64,000 nt of DNA, taken from Planctomycetaceae bacterium (GTDB lineage: Bacteria; Planctomycetota; UBA1135; GCA-002686595). How positions within the stretch are numbered: position 1 is the first letter of the stretch; each line of letters opens with the position of its first letter. Positions 8,453-17,220 of the stretch are shown here, piece by piece. The stretch spans positions 1-64,000 of the forward strand of contig WGMC01000007.1 in the NCBI GenBank assembly GCA_016125265.1, given 5' to 3'. A model generated the notes under the pieces. The model made no database searches and had not been told where the DNA came from. It saw nothing but the letters and a program-made list of their open reading frames with translations. Position numbers and translations under genes: made by a program.

Positions 8453-9736
8453 TTACCAGGGCTCGCCGAGCGCTTCCACGGCCGCGCGAAGACGCGCGAG
8501 CAACGCCGCGTCTGCGGGAGCGCGTGTGCGCGCCATGGAGCAGGCCGTCGCGACCAGGTCCTCCGCGCGGGGGCGCGAGTTGGGGTTCAGCAGGCCCTCG
8601 TCGAGCGCCAGACGGTAGATCGCCAGGGCCACCTCGCCTTGCCCGATGCGCTGGTGGGCTTCGGCCAATGGCCGCAGGGCTTCGCCGCGGAAGACGTCGG
8701 GGATGCGCTCGCGTTCGGTGTGGAAAAGAGCAAGTCCTTCCCGCAGTTCCTTTGCGGCGCCTTCCTCGTCGCCTGCGGCGTGTCGACCCTCGGCCAGCAG
8801 GGCGACGAGCGGCAGGCGGTCGGGCACCAGCCAAGTGACGCTGTCGAGTTGGGTGCGCGCTTCGTCGAGCAGTGCGAGCGCATGGGGCTGGTCGCCGTGG
8901 TCCGACGCCGAGCGCGCCATCGCCGTGAGGAACTGGATGCGGACCGCCAGTGGCACGGGGCGCCACGAGTCCCGCACGATGCCCTCGAGGAGCGTGCGCT
9001 TTTCGGCGTCCGCGAAGAAGTGGCGGTGGAGTTGCACCGCGGTCTCGAGGCCGTAGCGGACCGGGTCGATCCCCCCGCGGCCGATTTCACCGCGCACTTC
9101 GGCGAGTTTGCCCTCGAAGTGCTCCGCGGTCAGGTGTTCGATGCCGATGGCGCGCACGGCCGCGTTGGACTCGTCGCCGAGTTGCTGCACGATTTCGCGC
9201 CCGGCGTCCTCGTTGCCCATGTGGTAGTGCGCCTTCGCGAGCACTACGCGGATCCGCTCGGCCATCCAAGGTTGCACGGACTCGTACACCGTGGGGTTCG
9301 CGAGGTGGTGCTCCAAGTTCGAGCGCGACTTGGCGACGTAACTCTCCGCGAGTGCGCGGTGGCCGAGCGACGCGGCATGCTCCGCGTACTTGGCGTAGGC
9401 GCTGGCGCGGCGCCAATTGTCGATGCGCTCGGCGTACTCGATGACGCGGTTGCTCTGGCCCAGTTCGAGCGCGAGGTCGACCACTTGTTCTTGCGCGCGC
9501 GAGCGGTTCTTGATGTGCGGGTGGTTCGGCATCGCCGACGCGGCGCGGAACGCAAGCTCCATCAACTCCGACCGCAGGGGATCAAGGGCTTCGTCGACCG
9601 GCGCAGTGACCTCGTCTTTCGGTGCGGCGACGGCCACAGCCTCCTCGGCAGGAGCGTCCGACTGCAGGGCGTGCACAGCGAGGGGCGCGGTGGACAAGAC
9701 GAGGACGATCGAGAACAGGAGGGCGACGGGCTTCAT
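8453..9736 (-). CDS. Exported alpha-helical repeat protein, function unknown
   Basis: 427 aa from ATG 9736. Residues 1-24 are a signal peptide ending in VHA. The rest is almost wholly helical, with TPR/SEL1-like 35-40 residue periodicity rich in Ala, Glu and Arg (for example WMAERIRVVLAKAHYHMGNE and LPLVALLAEGRHAAGDEE). I do not recognise a named family. It sits between the beta-helix protein and the TonB receptor, all on one strand, with 195 bp before the receptor. A periplasmic scaffold or accessory role for the receptor system is therefore possible but unproven. Repeat-type calls from sequence alone are reliable at the level of fold, not function. Confidence 0.7.
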   Translation of the reverse strand: MKPVALLFSIVLVLSTAPLAVHALQSDAPAEEAVAVAAPKDEVTAPVDEALDPLRSELMELAFRAASAMPNHPHIKNRSRAQEQVVDLALELGQSNRVIEYAERIDNWRRASAYAKYAEHAASLGHRALAESYVAKSRSNLEHHLANPTVYESVQPWMAERIRVVLAKAHYHMGNEDAGREIVQQLGDESNAAVRAIGIEHLTAEHFEGKLAEVRGEIGRGGIDPVRYGLETAVQLHRHFFADAEKRTLLEGIVRDSWRPVPLAVRIQFLTAMARSASDHGDQPHALALLDEARTQLDSVTWLVPDRLPLVALLAEGRHAAGDEEGAAKELREGLALFHTERERIPDVFRGEALRPLAEAHQRIGQGEVALAIYRLALDEGLLNPNSRPRAEDLVATACSMARTRAPADAALLARLRAAVEALGEPW

Positions 9737-9865
9737 GGATGGAGCGGGGAGCCAAGACAGAGGCGGATTCGGACGGGTCCCGCCGCGGCGCATGGGTCGC
9801 GGAACCGGTGTGGTCGAGTACGGGCGATCCAGCTCGCATGCGAGCCGGCGCGCTCGGAATGCTCG

Positions 9866-9899
9866 GGCCCCTGGTCGGCGCGAACGCCGGCCAGGGGCC
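9866..9899 (-). terminator. Hairpin after the beta-helix gene
   Basis: Arms 9866-9880 and 9885-9899 pair over 15 bases with one G-T mismatch and a 4-base loop (CGAA). It starts 39 bp past the stop of the minus-strand beta-helix gene. There is no T-run, so it may be a rho-assisted terminator or an mRNA-stabilising stem. Confidence 0.55.
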
Positions 9900-9937
9900 A
9901 AAACGCGCTCATCCTCGAAGGATGGGCACTTCGCCGA

Positions 9938-11884
9938 TCAGGTCCCGAAGGTGAAGTCGAGGGCCTGGGTGAAGGTCGTCGTGAACGTGGAGAGGTTCAC
10001 GAAGACACCCTGCGTGTTGACTTGCAGACCCGACAGGCTCGGAGGCGTGTTGGGGATCGGAAGGCCGAAGTTCACCGGAGCGCCCGCGAAGACTTGCGGG
10101 GGCAGGGTGATTTGCAGCGCGGTCGGGGCGATCAGCAGCGCGCCGAAGCCGCCGCCGCAACCGAAGCCCGGGAAGGGCAGGTTGAGCGGGCCGCCGAAGT
10201 CGGCGATCAGCAGGGCCAGTTGGCCGGGGGCCACACAAGCCAGCGCGGGGTCGTTGAGCTGGATCGCGAAGGAGCTGTTGCCAAAGGTCGGCAGGCCGAC
10301 AGCCGAGATGCTGTTGGGCACGTTGAGCGGGCTCGTGCGCACTTGCACGGCCGCGTCAGCGGTGAAGAAGCCGTAGGCGTCGGCCGCCGACCAGCCCTTG
10401 AGCCAGTTGGTGGTCGCGTCGAAGGCGCCGCGGTAGGGAGCGGGGGTGAAGAAACCGTCGTTCGGGGCTTGGCCCACGCTGGAGACGGCGTCGTTCGTGG
10501 CGCGGGGGTCGAGTTTGACGACCGGCTGCATCACGAGGGAACCGAAGGGGTTCACCGCGGGGCCGCGGCCGACGTACCGGACCGGCGAGTTGGCCGCGAT
10601 CAGGTTGTTGTTCGCAACGTCGAACACACCCACCGAGTTGGCGACGGTGTACGCGCTGCCGTTGTTGTTGTTGAAGAAGACCGTGTCGCGGACGTCGTTC
10701 AGGAAGCCGTCCACTTGGGCGGGGTAGCCGGCCCAACCGACGAGACCCGGAGCGGGGTCGTTCGGGTGCGCGGGCGCCGCGTTGAACGCGGTCGTCCAAG
10801 TGTCGGCCCAGCTCACGGTGCCGCCGAAGCCGTAGCCCGCGCCACCGTCACCGTCGACGTTGTCCAGGCGGAGCGCTTGCTCGCCCATGTCCATGATGAT
10901 GCTGTTGCGAAGCTGCAGGCGGGCGCCGTCGCGGTACGCCACGCCGTGGTCGCCGCTGATGGGCTGACCGATCAGGGTCAGGTTGTAGACGCTCGTCGTC
11001 GTGACGGGCTGCCAGTCGGACTGCTCGGCGCCGTCGATCTCGAAGGCGTTGTCGCCGATGCCCGAACCCTGGGCGGCGCCGACGCTGTATCCCTGCACGA
11101 TCAGGCCGAACTGCGCCTTGCCGCGCCAGCCCTGGTCGATGTCGAGGCTGTCGTCACCGACGTTCCAGATGGCGAAGTTCTTGAGGTTGACCGTGCCACC
11201 CCAGATCTCGATGCCGTCGTCCACGTTGTTCATGATCTCGACGAACTCGATGTCCGTGCCGCGGCCGATGCCGCCGAGGGACAAGCCGTTGAGCTCGTTG
11301 CCAAGGCCGAGCACGCGGCCGGCGTAGCGGATCGAGGCGTAGCGGATCGTGCCGCTGTCGTCCTCGTCGTCACCGCCGCCGTACAGCACGCGGGTGTCGC
11401 CGGGGAACTGGGCGGTCAGGCCCTCCATGGTGGCGACGTTGGCGGCGTTCGGGGTGGCGGTATTGCCGGGGGTGGCGTTCTCGGCGACGTAGCCGCGACC
11501 CATGATCGTCAGGTTGCCCCATTCGTTGGCGGCTTGACGGTAGGTGCCGGTCTTCGGGTTGCCGTTGATCCAGGTGTTCACGTCGGTGGTGGACGTGAAG
11601 ATGACCGGCTCGGCTTCCGTGCCGAGCACGAAGATCTGCGCGCCGGCGGTGATGGCGAGCGAACCGGACCCGTTGGGGGTCGGGCTCGACGCGATCACGG
11701 TGCCCGCTTCGATGGTCAGCGTGGCGCCGGGCATAACGTAGATCTGCTGGGCCAGGTTGTACGTGTTGTTCTTGGTCCAGGTCGTCGACGTGGCGATGTC
11801 GGCGTTGACCACGATCTCGGCCGCTTGGGCGGAACCGGCCAGGCCGGCACCGAGCAGGACGGTCAGGAGGAGTTTCTTGTTCAC
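9938..11884 (-). CDS. Secreted parallel beta-helix protein with planctomycete-type C-terminal domain
   Basis: 648 aa from GTG 11884, with AAGGA nine bases upstream. The signal peptide is cut near residue 21 (AQA). Residues 25-450 look like a right-handed beta-helix: short beta strands, many Asn/Gly turns, and a start (PGATLTIEAGTVIAS) typical of surface proteins that frame a solenoid. Segments such as DGIEIWGGTVNLKNFAIWNV repeat this pattern. Residues 525-648 form a separate all-beta domain with a central GCGG and an ending ALDFTFG. I recognise this as similar to a C-terminal module common in planctomycete exported proteins, from memory. The gene leads the run of TonB-module genes, so it may be a surface binding protein for the receptor's ligand. 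The substrate is unknown. Confidence 0.75.
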   Translation of the reverse strand: MNKKLLLTVLLGAGLAGSAQAAEIVVNADIATSTTWTKNNTYNLAQQIYVMPGATLTIEAGTVIASSPTPNGSGSLAITAGAQIFVLGTEAEPVIFTSTTDVNTWINGNPKTGTYRQAANEWGNLTIMGRGYVAENATPGNTATPNAANVATMEGLTAQFPGDTRVLYGGGDDEDDSGTIRYASIRYAGRVLGLGNELNGLSLGGIGRGTDIEFVEIMNNVDDGIEIWGGTVNLKNFAIWNVGDDSLDIDQGWRGKAQFGLIVQGYSVGAAQGSGIGDNAFEIDGAEQSDWQPVTTTSVYNLTLIGQPISGDHGVAYRDGARLQLRNSIIMDMGEQALRLDNVDGDGGAGYGFGGTVSWADTWTTAFNAAPAHPNDPAPGLVGWAGYPAQVDGFLNDVRDTVFFNNNNGSAYTVANSVGVFDVANNNLIAANSPVRYVGRGPAVNPFGSLVMQPVVKLDPRATNDAVSSVGQAPNDGFFTPAPYRGAFDATTNWLKGWSAADAYGFFTADAAVQVRTSPLNVPNSISAVGLPTFGNSSFAIQLNDPALACVAPGQLALLIADFGGPLNLPFPGFGCGGGFGALLIAPTALQITLPPQVFAGAPVNFGLPIPNTPPSLSGLQVNTQGVFVNLSTFTTTFTQALDFTFGT

Positions 11885-12223
11885 GGTGGGGAGTCCTTCG
11901 GGGATCTAGGGGCGTGAGCGAGGCGGGAGACGTCCTCCTGCGGGCTCGCTACGGATGCGGAATGCTAGGGGCGCTCCGTGAAGGACTCTTGAAGGGCGGC
12001 TCAAAAGGCCGCCTAGTTCGTGGATAGCTGGCGTTGGTTGCGCGCACGCGGCAACGCGTCGCGGGCCCGCGCTTGTTGTGTTCTTTGCACGGGCCGTGGT
12101 CCGTCGCTCCTTTCCCAAGCCGCCATCAGGTGGGGATCAAGAAACGAACAAGGGCCGCAGCACCCGGTGCTGCGGCCCTGCTTGTCGCGCGCTCCACGCG
12201 CGCTCAACTCTGCGCGATGCGAT
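11885..12223. other. Intergenic region between the beta-helix gene and nrdJ
   Basis: 339 bp. It holds the nrdJ terminator (12151-12179) on the right and the presumed promoter and leader of the beta-helix gene on the left. A minus-strand TAGCAT around 11960-11975 is a possible -10, but no well-spaced -35 is visible. I see no gene here. Confidence 0.6.
12151..12179 (-). terminator. Rho-independent terminator of nrdJ
   Basis: A perfect 13-bp inverted repeat (arms 12151-12163 and 12167-12179, loop CCG) lies 45 bp after the nrdJ stop. Read on the minus strand it is followed by TGTTCGTTTCTTG, a T-rich tract. This is the clearest intrinsic terminator in the window. Confidence 0.85.
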
Positions 12224-14695
12224 TCAGCACTGGCTGTAGCCGCAGCCGTGGCACTTCACGCAGCCCTCCTCGAAGGAGAGCACGTTCTGGCAGCTCGGAC
12301 ACTTCAGCTTGTAGGCCTGGGACTTCTGCTGCACGTGCACGCCGTTGCCCGTGTCGGGGCTCACGCGGCCGAGCAGCAGCGCCTCGAGACCGAACTCGCT
12401 CTTCGCCGTCAGGTAGCGCTGCAACGCCGTCGCCAAGCCGTCGGCGAGGGACATGATGCGGCCCTCCTTCGTCGGCACGGTCAAGGAGGAGCCGATGCCC
12501 TCGAGTTGCTTCAGCGCATCCTGCAGCGTGCCGTTGGCCCGCAGCCACAGGGAGAGCAACCGGCAGATCGCCTCGAGGTCGCTGTTGGCGATATCGCCGC
12601 CCTTGCCGAGCTGCGCGAACACTTCGCGTTCGCGTCCGAGGATCGGGTCCACCGACACCTTCACGTGCATGTTGCCGAAGGGCGTCATCTGCCGGATGCG
12701 CAGAGACGGCATGATCTCCGGCAATTTCATCGGTTTGATGTCGGCCAGCGGTCCGGGCGCCGCCGCCTTCGCGGGCTCGGCCACAGCCTCCACCCGGCGC
12801 TGCGAACCTGTCAGGGCCATGGGTTGCTGGTCGCGGCAGCCGTCGCGGTACACGGTGACGCCCTTCACGCCGAGATCCACCGCAAGGTCGTAGATGCGGC
12901 GCACGTCCTCGACGCTGGCTTCGCGCGGGAAGTTGATCGTCTTCGAGATCGATGCGTCGCAGTGGCGCTGGAACGCGGCCTGCATGCGCATGTGCCAATG
13001 GGGCGCGATGTCGTGGGCCGTCACGAACACACGACGCATCTCCTCGGGGATGCCCTCCACGTGGGCCAGGCTGCCCTCTTGGCAAAGTTGCTCCACGAGG
13101 GCGTCGGACAGCAGGCCCCGTTCGCGGGCCACCCGCTCGAAGACGTGGTTGAGTTCGCGCAGCACGGTGGGACGCCCGGTCGAGTCCGCCATGACTTGGC
13201 GCAGGAACGCCAGCGAGAACATGGGCTCGATGCCGCCGGAGCACCCCGCGAGGATCGAGATCGTGCCCGTCGGCGCGATCGTCGTGGTGTAGCTGTTGCG
13301 CAGGCGTCGGCCCTGCTTCTCCCATTCGGAGCCCTTCCAAGCCGGGAATTCGCCGCGTTCGTCGGCGAGCAGTTCGCTGGCGAGGTGCGACTCTTCGTCG
13401 AGCACACGCATCAGCTCCTCGCCAAACTCGGTCCCCTCCTCCGAATCGTAGGGGATGCCCAGTTGGTAGAGTGCGTCGGCAAAACCCATCACACCGAGAC
13501 CGATGCGGCGTGTCTGTTTCGACATGCGCTCGATCTCGGGGATCGGGTAGTGGTTCACCTCGATCACGTTGTCGAGGAACCGCGTCGCCGCTTGCGTCAG
13601 CATGCGCAGCTCGTCCCAGTCGAAGCGCGCGTCGCTGCCCGTGCCGCGCACCAAACTGCCCACGTTGATGGAGCCGAGGTTGCAGGAATCGTAGGGGTGC
13701 AGCGGCTGTTCGCCACAGGGATTGGTGGCCTCGATGGGCCCCATGTTGGGGATCGGGTTGCGCGCGTTGATGCGGTCGATGAACACCACGCCGGGTTCCC
13801 CGGTCGCGTGTGCGTGGGCGATGATCGAAGCCCACATCTCACCCACGGTCCAGGCCTCGCTGAGCTCCTTGCCCGCACCATCGCGGCGCTTCAGGGGACG
13901 CCATTCGCCCGTGCGCGGGTTCTTGACCTGGTGCACCGTGCCCGGGTCGCGGCTCAGGTCATCCAGGAAACGGTCCGTGATCGCGACCGAGATGTTGTAG
14001 TTGGTCAGCGTCGTGAGGTCGTCCTTGATCGTGATGAAGTCGAGGATGTCCGGGTGGTCGACGCGCAGGATGCCCATGTTGGCCCCGCGCCGGAACGCAC
14101 CCTGTTGGATCGATTCGCCGGCCTTCGAGAACACCTTCAGGAACGACAGCGGACCCTCGGTGGTGCCCGCACCGTCGCCGACCCGGTCGCCTTTCGGGCG
14201 CAGGCGCGAAAAGTCGAATCCGGTTCCGCCGCCCGACTTTTGGATCAATGCGGTGGCTTTCACCGAGTCGAAGATTCCCTCGACCGTGTCCTCGACGGGC
14301 AGCACGAAACACGCCGATAGCATCGCGTTCGCGCGCCCGGAGTTCGTCAACGCGGGACTGTTCGGCAGGAACTTCGCCGCGGCCATCATCTCGTAGAACT
14401 CTTCGGCCACGGCTAGGGCGCGCTGCGGTGTGCCGCCGGGGAAGAGCAGCTCGGCGCGCGCCACGTGTGTGGCGACGCGCCAGAAGAGCTGGCTGGGCGT
14501 TTCGCACACGAGGCCGTCGTCGCCGCGTTTCAAGTAGCGCTTTTGGAGCACCGCTTCCGCGTTGGGTGTCAGCTTGGCGCGTGCCAAGTACGCCGGCGGG
14601 TCCACGGCCTCGAACGCCGCGCGGGCCGCCTCGGTATCCACGGGGCGGGCCGAGGCGGAACTTCGGTTCGGCTCGTTGTCGGAGCGGGCATCCAT
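12224..14695 (-). CDS. nrdJ: Adenosylcobalamin-dependent (class II) ribonucleotide reductase
   Basis: 823 aa from ATG 14695; an in-frame TTG at 14752 would add 19 residues. The protein reduces ribonucleotides to deoxyribonucleotides using coenzyme B12. Signatures seen: FLPNSPALTNSGR near the N-terminus, the QKSGGGTGFDFSRLRPKGD segment, the NPCGEQPL active-site motif with DSCNLGSIN, and APTGTISILAGCSGGIEP in the finger-loop region. The extreme C-terminus is a zinc-ribbon-like CPSC...CVKCHGCGYSQC tail that probably carries the redox cysteines. Length and order match vitamin-B12-dependent NrdJ. No nrdA, nrdB or nrdD is near. It is followed by a strong intrinsic terminator, so it is probably its own unit or the end of one. 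Confidence 0.95.
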   Translation of the reverse strand: MDARSDNEPNRSSASARPVDTEAARAAFEAVDPPAYLARAKLTPNAEAVLQKRYLKRGDDGLVCETPSQLFWRVATHVARAELLFPGGTPQRALAVAEEFYEMMAAAKFLPNSPALTNSGRANAMLSACFVLPVEDTVEGIFDSVKATALIQKSGGGTGFDFSRLRPKGDRVGDGAGTTEGPLSFLKVFSKAGESIQQGAFRRGANMGILRVDHPDILDFITIKDDLTTLTNYNISVAITDRFLDDLSRDPGTVHQVKNPRTGEWRPLKRRDGAGKELSEAWTVGEMWASIIAHAHATGEPGVVFIDRINARNPIPNMGPIEATNPCGEQPLHPYDSCNLGSINVGSLVRGTGSDARFDWDELRMLTQAATRFLDNVIEVNHYPIPEIERMSKQTRRIGLGVMGFADALYQLGIPYDSEEGTEFGEELMRVLDEESHLASELLADERGEFPAWKGSEWEKQGRRLRNSYTTTIAPTGTISILAGCSGGIEPMFSLAFLRQVMADSTGRPTVLRELNHVFERVARERGLLSDALVEQLCQEGSLAHVEGIPEEMRRVFVTAHDIAPHWHMRMQAAFQRHCDASISKTINFPREASVEDVRRIYDLAVDLGVKGVTVYRDGCRDQQPMALTGSQRRVEAVAEPAKAAAPGPLADIKPMKLPEIMPSLRIRQMTPFGNMHVKVSVDPILGREREVFAQLGKGGDIANSDLEAICRLLSLWLRANGTLQDALKQLEGIGSSLTVPTKEGRIMSLADGLATALQRYLTAKSEFGLEALLLGRVSPDTGNGVHVQQKSQAYKLKCPSCQNVLSFEEGCVKCHGCGYSQC

Positions 14696-15048
14696 GGAGC
14701 GGGCGTCACCAGCGGAACTGGCCGCATGGCCAGTGGAGTGCTTTCGATTCAAGCGCGCAACCTCGTCGGGGATGGAGGGCTCGTCGGGGATGGAGGGCTC
14801 GTGGGAGACGAAGGGAACGCTGCCCGCCGAGGATGGGTCTCCGGGGCCACGTTGGGTCCGAGCCTATGCGGAGGTGCTGCCACCTGGCCAAGAACCATGG
14901 CCCACGCGACCCGAGGACAGGAATCCGTGGCGCGCGCGTGCTCGCACCTGCGTCGTCGAGCCCGTGGTTCCCCGGAGCGGTACCCGCGTCGCGGCGCTCC
15001 GTTGCATCGCGGCGCCGGCCTTGGCAACCGCCGGGCGCGGGTGTCGGA
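14696..15048. other. nrdJ leader region with a tandem 18-bp repeat
   Basis: 353 bp between murJ and the chosen nrdJ start. An 18-bp unit CTCGTCGGGGATGGAGGG is repeated exactly twice (14762-14779 and 14780-14797), 67-102 bp before the ATG. I looked for a cobalamin riboswitch and could not assemble one on the minus strand. No NrdR-box pair is obvious and no gene is seen. The region may serve as the nrdJ promoter and leader. Confidence 0.55.
14762..14797. repeat. Tandem direct repeat, 2 x 18 bp
   Basis: Two adjacent identical 18-bp copies lie upstream of nrdJ, and a partial third (CTCGTGGGAGA) follows. They may be binding sites for a regulator or simple slippage; nothing shows which. Confidence 0.7.
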
Positions 15049-16719
15049 TCAACGCCGCGCGAAGCGGCCGCGCACGCGGCTCTCTACGTCCTGCCACGCC
15101 GCCAATCCCAACGCGCGCGCCAGCGCGAAGTACACGGCTGTCGCCGCGAGTACGGCGGGCACCAAGGAGATCGCGCTGCGCAGGCCGCCGTGCAACGACG
15201 TGGGCAACCACCGCTCGGCCAACCGCTGCGCGAAGTACGCGGCGACGCCGCACGCCGTGGCGGCCGCCGCCGTGCGCAGGAACTCCCGGGCGGCTCCCGG
15301 CGCGGCCCGCGGCAGGTCGAGCCGACGGTGGAGGTTGGGGAGCAGCAATGCCACCTGCAGCCAGGCGGCCAGGGTCGTGCCCAGTGAGAGACCCGCCACG
15401 TCCCATCCGAGAACGGCCGTGAACAGCAGGTTGAGCGCGAGGTTGACCAGGACCATCCAAATCGAGACCACCACGGGCCGGCGGAAGTCTCCGAGTGCGT
15501 AGTGCACGCGGCTCAAGAGCCCCACGGCGCCAGCCGGCAAGAGGCCGAACGCGAGGATCGCCATCGAGGACCCGACGCGCTCCGAGCCGGCGGCATCGAA
15601 GGCGCCGTACTCGAGGCACGCGCTGGCGATGGGAGTCGCCAGGGCGAAGAGCCCGGCCCCCGCGGGCAGGGCCAGGAACGCGACCGAAAGCTGCGTGCGA
15701 TCGTGCAGTTCCCGCAACTCGCCCACCCGCCCCCGGTGGGCGAGGGCCTTCAGTGCGGGGAACACGGCGGCGGTAGCCGCGGTCGCGACCAACGCCAGGG
15801 GAAACTGCTGGATGCGGTTCGCAAAGTAGAGGGCCGTGGGGCCCCCATCGCTCAACAGCCCCTCCGCCATGAACCCGTCCACCATCACATTGACTTGGTA
15901 GACGGCCGCGCCCAGGGCCAACGGCGCGGCCTGGGTGAGCACGTCCCGGGCATTCCGCGTCGCGCCGGAGAGACCCGCCGCCGCGCGGCTGAGAAGCCCC
16001 GAGCGGCGCAGTTCGGGCACCTGCACCAGCAACTGCGCGAGTCCGGCCAGGAGCACGCCGATCGACAGCGCCCGGGCCATCTCGAGCTGGTGCTCGGCCA
16101 GAGCTGCGCCTTCGGCGTCGCTCGTCCACCCGTAGAGGTACCCGATCGCGACCAGTGCGCCGATCCAGGCCACGTTCATGGCCGCGGGTGCGAAGCTGGA
16201 CGACGCGTAGAAGCCGCGCACATTCAGCGCGCCGGAAACGAGCGCCGCGAGGCACACGAACACGACGAACGGCATCAGCCGCACCGTTAGCTCGCGCACG
16301 GCCTGGGCACCCTCTGGCTCGCCGAGCGGCCGGAACGAGCCGATTTGGTCCGGCAGGTGGTGGATCGCCGCCATGGCCGCGACGGAGATCACGAGCAGTA
16401 GCCAAAACGTGACCCAAAGAACGCGGCGGAAGAGCGCCGCACCGCCGGCGTCCCCGTGTTTGCCATCCTCTTCGGTGATGGCCGTCTGCAGGCTCGTCGC
16501 TAGTGCGCCCTCGCCTAGCAATCGACGGAAGAGGTTCGGGATGCGCCACGCGGTCAGGAACGCGTCGAACACTCCCGAGTGGGCGCCGAACAACACCGCC
16601 GCAAGGGCTTCGCGCACGAAGCCCAGCAGGCGACTCATCAACGTCAGGACGGAGACCAGGGCGGTGCGGCGCAGCAGCCGACCGTGGCGGTCCACCAGGG
16701 AGTCGGGGGCGGGGCTCAA
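15049..16719 (-). CDS. murJ: MurJ lipid II flippase
   Basis: 556 aa from TTG 16719; no ATG or GTG lies closer upstream in frame. It is a polytopic membrane protein with about 14 hydrophobic segments of the MOP exporter superfamily. The N-terminus RLLGFVREALAAVLFGA and the segment DAFLTAWRIPNLFRRLLGEGAL are diagnostic of MurJ/MviN. MurJ moves lipid-linked peptidoglycan precursor across the inner membrane. Here it lies 54 bp downstream of the GatB/YqeY-domain gene and gyrA, probably in one operon. Its presence supports a peptidoglycan cell wall, which matters if the host is a planctomycete. The start codon is the weak point of the call. Confidence 0.92.
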   Translation of the reverse strand: MSPAPDSLVDRHGRLLRRTALVSVLTLMSRLLGFVREALAAVLFGAHSGVFDAFLTAWRIPNLFRRLLGEGALATSLQTAITEEDGKHGDAGGAALFRRVLWVTFWLLLVISVAAMAAIHHLPDQIGSFRPLGEPEGAQAVRELTVRLMPFVVFVCLAALVSGALNVRGFYASSSFAPAAMNVAWIGALVAIGYLYGWTSDAEGAALAEHQLEMARALSIGVLLAGLAQLLVQVPELRRSGLLSRAAAGLSGATRNARDVLTQAAPLALGAAVYQVNVMVDGFMAEGLLSDGGPTALYFANRIQQFPLALVATAATAAVFPALKALAHRGRVGELRELHDRTQLSVAFLALPAGAGLFALATPIASACLEYGAFDAAGSERVGSSMAILAFGLLPAGAVGLLSRVHYALGDFRRPVVVSIWMVLVNLALNLLFTAVLGWDVAGLSLGTTLAAWLQVALLLPNLHRRLDLPRAAPGAAREFLRTAAAATACGVAAYFAQRLAERWLPTSLHGGLRSAISLVPAVLAATAVYFALARALGLAAWQDVESRVRGRFARR

Positions 16720-16773
16720 TGCGTTGGCGTGGGCGGACGAACCATGGACGTACGCCCGCCGTAGGGCCCGGAT

Positions 16774-17220
16774 TCAGCCGCGCAGGAACTCACTCGCCAC
16801 ACGCTGGGCGAGCTTGCCGTCGACGAGCCCCGGGTGTTTGGCCTGCAGCGCCTTCATCACCGCGCCGAGTTGTTTGGGCTCCTTCAATCCCAACTCCGCC
16901 ACGATCGCCGCGACGCTGGCGCGGGTCGCCGCCTCGTCGAGCTGTTTGGGCAGGTACCCCTCGAGCACCGCGATCTCGGCGAGTTCCTTCTGGGCCAGTT
17001 CCGGGCGGCCGCCCTTCTGGTACTGGTCCGCGCTTTCCCTGCGGGTCTTGACGGCGCCGCGCACCACTTCGATCTCGTCCTGGTCGGTGAGGTCGCGCAT
17101 CAGCTCGATGCGGCGGTTCTTGAAGCCGGCGATGACCATGCGCAGGGTTTCGCGCTCGAGCTCGCGACGCTCGCGCATCGCGGTCTTGAGGTCCTCGGAG
17201 ATGCGGGTCGATAGGCTCAA
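16774..17220 (-). CDS. yqeY: GatB/YqeY domain protein
   Basis: 148 aa, usual YqeY length. The N-terminal helical half begins [20 protein letters not shown] and the C-terminal half ends [20 protein letters not shown], the standard YqeY/GatB tail-domain motif thought to bind tRNA. The start TTG (17218-17220) overlaps the TGA stop of gyrA (17217-17219) as TTGA, so translation is probably coupled. The role of stand-alone YqeY is not established; a tRNA-related function is inferred from homology to the tail of the GatB amidotransferase subunit. MurJ follows 54 bp downstream. Confidence 0.9.
   Translation of the reverse strand: MSLSTRISEDLKTAMRERRELERETLRMVIAGFKNRRIELMRDLTDQDEIEVVRGAVKTRRESADQYQKGGRPELAQKELAEIAVLEGYLPKQLDEAATRASVAAIVAELGLKEPKQLGAVMKALQAKHPGLVDGKLAQRVASEFLRG

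Noticed and set aside
14753..15048. Cobalamin riboswitch upstream of nrdJ
   Set aside because: Fragments such as GGAGACC and GCCAC occur, but the conserved core and B12-box order could not be assembled on the correct strand.
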